In this document: piece by piece, positions 7,589-14,115 of the stretch
Layout: each line of letters opens with the position of its first letter
How positions within the stretch are numbered: the first letter of the stretch is position 1
NCBI GenBank assembly: GCA_031390045.1
Contig: JANMTB010000101.1
Location: 1 to 19,403 of the forward strand
Origin: Aalborgiella sp031390045
GTDB lineage: Bacteria > Pseudomonadota > Gammaproteobacteria > Burkholderiales > Burkholderiaceae_C
Length of the DNA: 19,403 nt
Reading direction: 5' to 3'
The notes under the pieces: generated by a model
Seen by the model: only the letters and a program-made list of their open reading frames with translations
The model's database searches: none
Told to the model about the DNA's origin: nothing
Made by a program: the position numbers and the translations under genes

Positions 7589-8971
7589 TTAGCGCTGAAC
7601 GTCGCGGTATTCAACATAAGCATTGCCTCGTAGTTCTCGAATCCAATTGGCGTACGCGTCATCAAACTTCTTTTCACGCAACACGTTTCTTGCAACATCG
7701 CGCTGCTCCGAAACACTGAGCTGGCTTTGCCTGCGTTGTTGCACGAGCAGTAAATGCACGCCAAAGCGCGTGACTAGCGGATCAGAAATCTTGCCAATTT
7801 CTAGCTTGTCCATGACGTTTTCGAACTCGGGCACAAATTGCCCAGGATTTGCCCAACCCAAGTCGCCACCAGCAGCAGCTGAACCATCTTGAGATACTTC
7901 CTTGGCAGCAGTCTCGAAATCAGTAGCACGCGATTCAATGCGGTTTTTCAGATCTAACAATTTGGTTTTAGCGGCACTTTCCGTGAGTGCGGGTCCTGTC
8001 CGTAGCAAAATATGGCGCGGGTTTGTCTGTGTGATTGCGAAGCTATTGCTATTCGGCAATTGTTTTTCTAAGAGTTTTAAAATATGAAAACCAGCACCTG
8101 AGCGAATAGGGCCAGTGATCTCGCCTACTTTAAGGTCTTTAGCCGCATCAATAAACAACGTGGGATAACGGTCAACCGCTCGCAGTCCCATTTGGCCGCC
8201 AGATCGAGCGTCTTTTGAGTCTGAGTTTTCTTGAGCTAACTTGTAAAAATCTTCACCAGATTTGGCCCGCGCAAAGAGTCGAGTGGCGCGGTCTTGTAGG
8301 GTTTGTACCTGTACCGTAGTCGCTCCTTCGGGTATGGCAATCAAAATTTGCGCTAAATCTATCGCCAATTCGGTCGATGAATTGGTGTTCAATTGCTCTT
8401 TGATAAAAGCTTCAATTTCATTGTCTGAAATGACAATGCTGCCAGTGACCTCTTTTTCACGTAATCGCTGAATCAACAGCTGGTTTTGAATATCAGCGCG
8501 TATTTGCGTGTATCCAATACCATCTGCACTTGACCGAGTTTTGAGGGTTGCTACGCTGATATTGTTTTGAGTAGCAAATGTTTGTACGGCAGCGTCTATC
8601 GTTCTCTCATCAACGCGAATGCCTGTTTCTTTGGCGAGTTTGAGCTGCAATTTCTCTCGAATAATGTCCTCTAAAACCTCGCGCGCTAAATCAATACGGC
8701 TTGGCAAAGCAGCACCTTGCTCCGCCAATCGGCGTTCATAACGAATCAAACGGGTCTTCACCTCATTGTTGGTTATAGGTTCGGAGTTGACAATAGCGAC
8801 GATAAAATCTGCTTGCACCACGACAGGAGCGCCGTCTTTTGAGCCTTCGTTGGCAGCACGAATCGACAGCGCAGGCGTTGGCGTTAAACGCATCCCTTGT
8901 GCGAACGCAGATTGCCCTGCCAATAGGCAAAGAAGACACAAGGTTAAACGAGAAGTTGTTTTCAAAATCAT
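7589..8971 (-). CDS. surA: Periplasmic chaperone / peptidyl-prolyl isomerase SurA
   Basis: Escorts unfolded outer-membrane proteins across the periplasm to the BAM complex; LptD, encoded just upstream, is a known client. The 460-residue precursor starts with a clear Sec signal peptide (TLCLLCLLAGQSAFA, cut after Ala24). Residues about 55-190 form the SurA N-terminal chaperone domain (VAIVNSEPITNNEV). Two parvulin domains follow: about 203-303 (with GGQMGL and SGAGFHILKL) and about 316-412 (with NPRHILLRT, GGDLGW and RFGVHLLLVQ). The C-terminal helix follows. It starts 41 bases after lptD and is probably cotranscribed with it. No strong ribosome binding site precedes the ATG at 8971. E. coli has pdxA between surA and ksgA; here nothing intervenes. 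Confidence 0.96.
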   Translation of the reverse strand: MILKTTSRLTLCLLCLLAGQSAFAQGMRLTPTPALSIRAANEGSKDGAPVVVQADFIVAIVNSEPITNNEVKTRLIRYERRLAEQGAALPSRIDLAREVLEDIIREKLQLKLAKETGIRVDERTIDAAVQTFATQNNISVATLKTRSSADGIGYTQIRADIQNQLLIQRLREKEVTGSIVISDNEIEAFIKEQLNTNSSTELAIDLAQILIAIPEGATTVQVQTLQDRATRLFARAKSGEDFYKLAQENSDSKDARSGGQMGLRAVDRYPTLFIDAAKDLKVGEITGPIRSGAGFHILKLLEKQLPNSNSFAITQTNPRHILLRTGPALTESAAKTKLLDLKNRIESRATDFETAAKEVSQDGSAAAGGDLGWANPGQFVPEFENVMDKLEIGKISDPLVTRFGVHLLLVQQRRQSQLSVSEQRDVARNVLREKKFDDAYANWIRELRGNAYVEYRDVQR

Positions 8972-9012
8972 AAATGAGAGTACATCAAAACATAGAAAAA
9001 ACTTGCGCGTGC

Positions 9013-11394
9013 TTAGTCGTAGCTGCTAAATCGGCTGGGTGGCGTCACTTGTTCGCGCAGGTATTGGTACCTAGGAATGTTGTTCTTCAAAGAGCTCAAA
9101 GTTCCAGAGGAGCCTAATCTTGCAAAGCCAATTAACTCAATCTGAAATAAGGCTCTTTTGCTACTGGTAGCATCACTACGCGCTAAGTTTTCTACCACAA
9201 CACGTCCGAGCCAGCATCCAGCGTCGTACTCAAAACCAAAAACTGAATCAACCAATTTTTTATCTGTCACACTGTAATTCATGCGTCCCACACTGTACCA
9301 ACGGCCATCACCTTGACCGCGACCCGCACCTAAATCTTGTCCCTTGTCGCCCCAAAGATCATTCAGCGGCCATTGCCAGCCCAGGTCAATTTGCTCGCTA
9401 CTGCCTCTTTGTAAACGGTAGGCTAAATTGAAGACGCGGTAATTGCTAGGTGAATATCGTGTGCCGATCGTAGATCGCGCTACCTTTGCCGTGTCTGAGT
9501 TGTATTGCTGTGTCGTGTCGACAGACCAATTGGGCGACACATTAACGGTGGCACCTACCAGAATGTCGCTAAAGCGGTCCGTGGCAGGGCTGGCACCTGG
9601 CAAGGTAACCAGTTGGTCTTTGAAACGAATACGTTGTGCTATGGCCAATCTAGCGAGTTCAGCCCCATTGCTTGGATCTAGAAAACGAGAGGTTAATCCT
9701 AGGGTGAGCAAGCTGTTATCAGCAATGCGGTCGCTGCCACTGAATGGATTCTCAAGATAGGCGCTGGCAAAGCTGAAATCGTTGGCGCTGGTGTCGTACA
9801 ACGGCAGTGTGCTTTGATTTCGGTACGGCGTATTCACGTAAAAGGCGCGCGGCTCAAGTGTTTGTGTCACAGCTCGACCAAACAAAGATGTGTCACGTTC
9901 AAACATCAACCCGCTGTCAGCACTAAAAGTCGGAAGAAAACGATTGGCTTCGCGTGATCCGTCTGAAATTGGAGAGTCAAACTGGTATTTGGTAGCATGT
10001 AATTGCAGTTTCGGTGTGAAGAACCAGCCCGGCGTCACCCATGGGCGGCTAATTTGCGCAACCAGCATCGCCCGACTTGCATTGGCTTGCTTGGTCAAAG
10101 ATGTGTCAGAAGAAAACTTGGTGTGATCGCCTGAGATCGAGAAATCAAAACCCGATACATTGTTCTTGCCGTAGCGTGCGGTCAATTGTGGCAGCCGGTC
10201 ATACGGTGGAACGATAGGTGCAGAAATATCTTGCAAAGTTTGCCATTTAGACAAACGCAGTCCAATCGAATAATCGTCTTTGTCCAGTGACAGTGCGGCG
10301 TCCGTCGCTAACAAACGCTGTGTCAGCGACGTAGTTGCCCGCGGAAAATCGCGCCAATAGTTGTCGTCACTGACGCGGTTCACATTCAAATTCAAACCAA
10401 CCGAGCCAAGGCGTGTGTCATAGCGCATCAGATGTTGGCCTGCAATACCCCACCGGCTGCTGTCTCGCAGCGGGTCACTGGGCATCACATCAGCGCGAAT
10501 TTGCCCGTTGTAATTGTCTTCAAGGTATCTAAATTCCCCACCTAAATTCAATCCGCGTTTGGAACTGACGGAGGGGTACAGCGTGGCGTCGCGATTTGGG
10601 GCGATATTGACGTAATACGGCGCTGAAATTTCAACGCCGTTGATGTTGTCGGTGGCGTAAGTGGGTGCTAACCAACCGGACTTACGTTTGTTGCTAAGCG
10701 GAAAGCTGATCGACGGCAAAGGTAGCGTAACGCCTTTGAACGTCAAGGTGGCATCTTGCGCTTGACCCACATCAGTTTCGGTATCGATGCTCAGGCTTGC
10801 TGCTTTGAGCATCCAATCAGGCAGCCATTCAGGCCCTGGGTAGCGCTTGCAAGTACTGTAGACAGCGTTTTTGATGATGGAGCGCTTTTCATCAATGAAG
10901 TCGATCCGCTCGCCCTCGCCTTTACCGTCGTTTTTGAGTAAGGTAAAGCGCGGCTGGGTAAAAAAACCGGAGAAAGAATCAACCTTCAAATCAAGGAGAG
11001 TACCCTCGTACACATCACCAAAACGGTTGAGTTTGACTTTGCCTTCTGCAGTTGCTTTGTCAGTCAAGCTGTTGTATTGAATCTTGTCTGCTTTGATAAC
11101 TGTGCCAGCACGGCGCAGTTCTGCGTCGCCTTCAATTTTGGTGTCAATATCTGGGCGACCCGTGATACTGTTGCCAAATATAAAAGTCATCGGGTTATTG
11201 GCCACGGTAGACGGTATCGCTTCTTGCAGCGAACCGGATGATTTGAGCACTGGCATCGCCGTTTGCGCGATGCCGTAGCCACTGAAAGTCAGCGTCGTTG
11301 ACAGCGCAATGAGTGAGCGAATGTGGTGCGGTGTGTGGCGCAAAATATAAAGCCAAAAGTCATGGCTGGGTTGTTTGTAGAATAGATTATCCAT
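9013..11394 (-). CDS. lptD: LPS-assembly outer-membrane protein LptD
   Basis: Outer-membrane barrel that, with the lipoprotein LptE, inserts lipopolysaccharide into the outer leaflet. From the ATG at 11394 the product has 793 residues, similar to E. coli LptD. A hydrophobic export segment (SLIALSTTLTFSGYGIAQ) is followed by an OstA/LptA-like domain (EGDAELRRAGTVIKADKIQYN, GKVKLNRFGDVYEG) and then a long C-terminal beta-barrel rich in alternating aromatic strands. Only two cysteines are present, Cys182 (YSTCKRYPG) and Cys727 (DAGCWLGR). They correspond in position to E. coli Cys173 and Cys724/725, so a single domain-to-barrel disulfide is expected. The start is uncertain. The ATG at 11394 overlaps the amgK start and gives a long basic leader; a TTG at 11343 would give a more typical signal peptide. 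First gene of lptD-surA-ksgA. Confidence 0.95.
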   Translation of the reverse strand: MDNLFYKQPSHDFWLYILRHTPHHIRSLIALSTTLTFSGYGIAQTAMPVLKSSGSLQEAIPSTVANNPMTFIFGNSITGRPDIDTKIEGDAELRRAGTVIKADKIQYNSLTDKATAEGKVKLNRFGDVYEGTLLDLKVDSFSGFFTQPRFTLLKNDGKGEGERIDFIDEKRSIIKNAVYSTCKRYPGPEWLPDWMLKAASLSIDTETDVGQAQDATLTFKGVTLPLPSISFPLSNKRKSGWLAPTYATDNINGVEISAPYYVNIAPNRDATLYPSVSSKRGLNLGGEFRYLEDNYNGQIRADVMPSDPLRDSSRWGIAGQHLMRYDTRLGSVGLNLNVNRVSDDNYWRDFPRATTSLTQRLLATDAALSLDKDDYSIGLRLSKWQTLQDISAPIVPPYDRLPQLTARYGKNNVSGFDFSISGDHTKFSSDTSLTKQANASRAMLVAQISRPWVTPGWFFTPKLQLHATKYQFDSPISDGSREANRFLPTFSADSGLMFERDTSLFGRAVTQTLEPRAFYVNTPYRNQSTLPLYDTSANDFSFASAYLENPFSGSDRIADNSLLTLGLTSRFLDPSNGAELARLAIAQRIRFKDQLVTLPGASPATDRFSDILVGATVNVSPNWSVDTTQQYNSDTAKVARSTIGTRYSPSNYRVFNLAYRLQRGSSEQIDLGWQWPLNDLWGDKGQDLGAGRGQGDGRWYSVGRMNYSVTDKKLVDSVFGFEYDAGCWLGRVVVENLARSDATSSKRALFQIELIGFARLGSSGTLSSLKNNIPRYQYLREQVTPPSRFSSYD

Positions 11395-12523
11395 GAATCC
11401 AAGTAACCAACCCGAACCCGCTCTTTTGAACACCTATTCCCCCCCACTTTGGGCAGACACAGCGCGTGAAAAGAACTTTGAAGTTTGGCTAAAAAGTGTC
11501 AGTTTACAGCATCAATTAAACGCAGAAACGCTGAGATCCGCTTCGTCCGATGCCAGCTTTAGGCGCTATTTCAGGTTGGACAGTTCGACCGCCTCCTTCA
11601 TCATCATGGATGCCCCACCTGCGCAGGAAAATTGCCAGCCCTTTGTTGATGTGGCCAAGCTCATGACACAAGCAGGCCTGCAAGTTCCAGCCATTCTGGC
11701 GTGGGACGCTGCACTGGGCTTCATGCTGCTCACCGATTTGGGTGCCAAAACTATGATGGAAGTCATCAACCCCCAGCTGTCTGATGAGCTGGCTGACCCT
11801 AATTTCGACCTCTACATGCAAGCCGTCGACGCCTTGATTGACTGGCAACTCGCCTCAAAACCCAATGTTTTGCCGCCGTACGACGAAGCTTTGCTGCGCC
11901 GCGAGCTGGAATTGTTCCCAGATTGGTACTTAGTCAAGCACAAAGGCGTTGATCTAGACGCGACGCAGCAAGCCACCTTGGAAAACGCTTTTTCACTGAT
12001 TGTGAAGCGCAATTTAGAAGTCCCCAGCGTATACGTCCACCGTGACTTCATGCCACGAAATTTGATGGTGACCTCTCAAAACGGCAAGCAATCGTTGGGC
12101 GTTTTAGACTTCCAAGACGCGGTTTATGGCCCCATCACCTACGACATCGCCAGTTTGATGCGCGATGCGTTTTTGAGCTGGGAAGAGCCGTTCGTCCTCG
12201 ATATCACCATCCGCTACTGGCAAAAAGCCGTCAAAGTCGGGCTGTTGGGTGAGAACAGCGCGACCGGCTGGGGTGCAGATTTTGGCGAGTTTTACCGCGC
12301 TGTCGAATGGCAAGCCCTGCAGCGCCACCTGAAAATCCTAGGCATCTTCGCCCGCCTGACCCTGCGCGACGGCAAACCCAAATACCTAGCGGATACGCCG
12401 CGCTTCATCAACTATGTGCGCAAAACGGCCGATCGTTACCGTGAATTGGGGCCGTTTTTGAAGCTGATCGACCAGATTGAAGGCATTGAAACGCCAATGG
12501 GCTATTCATTTGGGAAAACTTAA
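11393..12523 (+). CDS. amgK: AmgK-type amino-sugar kinase (aminoglycoside phosphotransferase fold)
   Basis: Probably phosphorylates the anomeric position of N-acetylmuramic acid or N-acetylglucosamine in peptidoglycan recycling, feeding UDP-MurNAc synthesis that bypasses de novo fosfomycin-sensitive steps. The 376-residue product shows SASSDASFRRYFRLD (49-63), typical of this family, the kinase catalytic loop HRDFMPRN (216-223; Asp218 and Asn223) and the metal-binding LDFQDAVYGP (238-247; Asp239). Divergence from lptD is the arrangement in pseudomonads and many betaproteobacteria, where murU follows amgK. Here murU is absent from the next position and a HigBA cassette lies downstream. The ATG at 11393 has no obvious Shine-Dalgarno sequence and shares bases with the lptD start. 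An N-terminal segment of about 45 residues precedes the conserved part. Function is by family and context; a general aminoglycoside resistance role is unlikely. Confidence 0.85.
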   Translation: MNPSNQPEPALLNTYSPPLWADTAREKNFEVWLKSVSLQHQLNAETLRSASSDASFRRYFRLDSSTASFIIMDAPPAQENCQPFVDVAKLMTQAGLQVPAILAWDAALGFMLLTDLGAKTMMEVINPQLSDELADPNFDLYMQAVDALIDWQLASKPNVLPPYDEALLRRELELFPDWYLVKHKGVDLDATQQATLENAFSLIVKRNLEVPSVYVHRDFMPRNLMVTSQNGKQSLGVLDFQDAVYGPITYDIASLMRDAFLSWEEPFVLDITIRYWQKAVKVGLLGENSATGWGADFGEFYRAVEWQALQRHLKILGIFARLTLRDGKPKYLADTPRFINYVRKTADRYRELGPFLKLIDQIEGIETPMGYSFGKT

Positions 12524-12556
12524 TAAATATATCTTTTTTTGATGTAAATAATGGCT

Positions 12557-12604
12557 GTAGCCGGCGTATTTATTGCCAAAGCAGCTATTAAATTAATAGT
12601 AATA
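12557..12604 (+). repeat. intergenic repeat, copy A (before higB)
   Basis: Shares the exact 20-mer TAGCCGGCGTATTTATTGCC (12558-12577) with copy B at 13262-13281, and about 39 of 48 bases overall by hand count. The GCTAT-N7-ATAGY pair (12584-12602) is retained with one changed base. It follows a T7 run (12534-12540) downstream of amgK. Confidence 0.8.
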
Positions 12605-12623
12605 TTCGGTTAAAACATCTATT

Positions 12624-12652
12624 TTGTTGCGTGCTGCGCAACAGCGTATAAT
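12624..12652 (+). promoter_or_regulatory. higBA promoter with palindromic operator
   Basis: TTGTTG (12624-12629), a 17-base spacer and a perfect TATAAT (12647-12652) form a strong sigma-70 promoter. An inverted repeat, TGTTGCG (12625-12631) and CGCAACA (12637-12643) around TGCTG, covers the -35 box and most of the spacer, the usual place for autorepression by the antitoxin. Transcription should begin about 7 bases after TATAAT, at or beside the higB ATG (12659), so the mRNA may be leaderless. No Shine-Dalgarno sequence is present. Confidence 0.75.
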
Positions 12653-12658
12653 CCATCC

Positions 12659-12937
12659 ATGATTGTTTCATTTCGCCATAAAGGGCTGCAAAAGTACTTC
12701 GAAACAGGCAGTTTGGCGGGTATTCAAGCGGTACATGCAAAGCGGCTCAAGATGCAATTAGCCGCGCTCGAGACGGCGCACGTGGTTGACGATATGGACA
12801 TTCCAGGCTTTCGCTTGCATCCGCTGAAGGGCGACGCCAAGGGACGCTGGTCAGTTGCCGTTAGCGGCAATTGGCGAATGACGTTTGAATTTATCGACGG
12901 CAACGCTTATGTTTTAGATTATGAGGATTATCACTAA
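12659..12937 (+). CDS. higB: HigB-type toxin (RelE superfamily mRNA interferase)
   Basis: Ribosome-dependent mRNA endonuclease of the HigB/proteic-killer branch, expected to stop growth when freed from its antitoxin. The 92-residue product has the standard length and motifs: a basic N-terminal helix region (FRHKGLQKYFETG), FRLHPLKGDAKGRWSVAVSGNWRMTFEF (51-78) with the basic and aromatic residues of the active site, and the ending DYEDYH with the C-terminal His92. The gene order is toxin first, as in other hig loci. Its TAA stop shares its last base with the higA ATG, so the two are translationally coupled. Its own promoter lies immediately upstream. No residue that would suggest inactivation is missing. 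Confidence 0.95.
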   Translation: MIVSFRHKGLQKYFETGSLAGIQAVHAKRLKMQLAALETAHVVDDMDIPGFRLHPLKGDAKGRWSVAVSGNWRMTFEFIDGNAYVLDYEDYH

Positions 12938-13230
12938 TGGCTATGTTTAACCCACCCCACCCCGGCGCGTTCATTCAAGAGGTTTATTTGGAGCCAAACG
13001 GTATAAGCGGGCGCGAACTGGCGCTCAAACTAGGCGTGGCCGCCTCCACGCTGAGCCGTGTTTTGAGCGAAGCCAGCGGTGTTAGCCCTGAAATGGCACT
13101 AAGGCTGTCTAAAGCGCTAGGTCGCTCGGCTGAAAGCTGGCTGACCATGCAGGACAATTACGACCTATGGCTAGCCAAGCAAACGATTGATTTGGCGAAT
13201 GTCAGTAAAATCGAGTTTAAATACGCGTAA
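12937..13230 (+). CDS. higA: HigA-type antitoxin, XRE-family DNA-binding protein
   Basis: Neutralises HigB by direct binding and is expected to repress the shared promoter through the palindrome at 12625-12643. The 97-residue product opens with the HigA signature NPPHPGAFIQEVYLEPNGIS and has one helix-turn-helix (about 24-60: ALKLGVAASTLSRVLSEASGVSPEMALRLSKAL). The typical WLTMQDNYDLWLA follows. The short tail after residue 85 (ANVSKIEFKYA) is normal in length. It overlaps the higB stop by one base. The 3' end of the gene forms the left arm of a terminator hairpin. Confidence 0.95.
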   Translation: MAMFNPPHPGAFIQEVYLEPNGISGRELALKLGVAASTLSRVLSEASGVSPEMALRLSKALGRSAESWLTMQDNYDLWLAKQTIDLANVSKIEFKYA

Positions 13231-13243
13231 ATCTCGATTTTTT
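13207..13243 (+). terminator. candidate higBA terminator containing the stop codon
   Basis: AAAATCGAG (13207-13215) and CTCGATTTT (13233-13241) form a perfect nine-pair stem ending in a T-run (13238-13243). The 17-base loop contains the higA TAA and an inner TTTA/TAAA pairing (13216-13219 with 13228-13231). The long loop makes it less certain than a classic terminator, and a terminating ribosome would cover part of it. Confidence 0.5.
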
Positions 13244-13308
13244 AGGCAATAAATACGCCTTTAGCCGGCGTATTTATTGCCTAACTAGCTATTAAAAACA
13301 TAGCAAAA
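13244..13308 (+). repeat. intergenic repeat, copy B, with 16-bp perfect inverted repeat
   Basis: The left arm AGGCAATAAATACGCC (13244-13259) and right arm GGCGTATTTATTGCCT (13267-13282) are exact reverse complements around TTTAGCC. The right arm and its left flank carry the 20-mer shared with copy A. A GCTAT-N7-ATAGC pair follows (13288-13304). It lies directly after the higA terminator T-run and before rsmE. The strong AT-rich stem could stabilise RNA ends or act as a recombination target. Confidence 0.85.
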
Positions 13309-13331
13309 ATGAATATAACTTAAATCTAAAT

Positions 13332-14072
13332 ATGCCCCGATTCCATTGCCCCTCACAGTTGCAAACTGGCGAAGTTGTCTCTTTGCCAGCTGGTGCAGCA
13401 CGCCATGTGCAGGTGCTGCGCATGCAGCCGGGCGGCGCTATCACGTTGTTCAGTGGCGAGCTAAAGCACGGAGAATTCGAAGCCACGATTGAGCACATGG
13501 GGCGCAGCGAAGTTCGTGTGTTAGTGGGCACACACTTCGCTGTTGAGCGAGAACTGACAAGACAAGTCCATCTGATTGTGGGGGTTCCTGCTAACGATCG
13601 CATGGACTGGCTGGTCGAAAAAGCCACCGAATTAGGCGTTGCCAGCATCCAGCCCGTCATGACGGAGCGCAGTGTTTTGCGGCTCAGCGGCGAGCGCGCG
13701 GACAAAAAACGTGCGCATTGGCAAGCCATTGCCGTGGCGGCTTGCGAGCAATGTGGGCGCAACCAAGTGCCCACCATTCATGCGGTGCTGACTTTGAATG
13801 CATGGTTGGCCGCTCAAACCTTGCCTGCTAACATAAATGTTAGATCTGCGCGCTATCTGTTGTCGTTGCGGTCTGGCACCCAAACTTTGGGTTCGCTCAT
13901 TGGGGAAAGCACATCATTCGCGACGTTTTTATCGGGTCCTGAGGGCGGGTTGAGCTTGGCTGAAGAAGATGCGGCCGTGGTTAAAGGATTCCTGCCAGTG
14001 AGCTTAGGAAACCGCGTTTTGCGCGCTGAAACGGCGGGTTTGGCAGCGCTGGCAGCTTTGACCTTAGACTAA
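13332..14072 (+). CDS. rsmE: 16S rRNA (uracil-1498-N3)-methyltransferase RsmE
   Basis: Methylates N3 of U1498 in 16S rRNA using S-adenosylmethionine, late in 30S assembly. The 246-residue product has the usual length. The N-terminal PUA-like part shows MPRFHC, then HVQVLRMQPGG (25-35). The SPOUT methyltransferase knot shows KATELGV (97-103), the SAM-binding GPEGGLSLAEE (202-212) and LGNRVLRAETA (225-235). The ATG at 13332 matches the family N-terminus but has no visible Shine-Dalgarno sequence; TATAAC at 13314-13319 is a possible -10 element. It starts 49 bases after the 16-bp inverted repeat of copy B, and the MFS gene follows 43 bases later on the same strand. Confidence 0.95.
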   Translation: MPRFHCPSQLQTGEVVSLPAGAARHVQVLRMQPGGAITLFSGELKHGEFEATIEHMGRSEVRVLVGTHFAVERELTRQVHLIVGVPANDRMDWLVEKATELGVASIQPVMTERSVLRLSGERADKKRAHWQAIAVAACEQCGRNQVPTIHAVLTLNAWLAAQTLPANINVRSARYLLSLRSGTQTLGSLIGESTSFATFLSGPEGGLSLAEEDAAVVKGFLPVSLGNRVLRAETAGLAALAALTLD

Positions 14073-14115
14073 CTCTTCCATCCGCTACGGCCCATCCAAT
14101 CACGTCAGGACACCC

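Noticed and set aside
12624..12652. Palindrome before higB read as a terminator for amgK
   Set aside because: No T-run follows, and the palindrome is positioned on the -35 box and spacer of a strong promoter, which fits an operator better.
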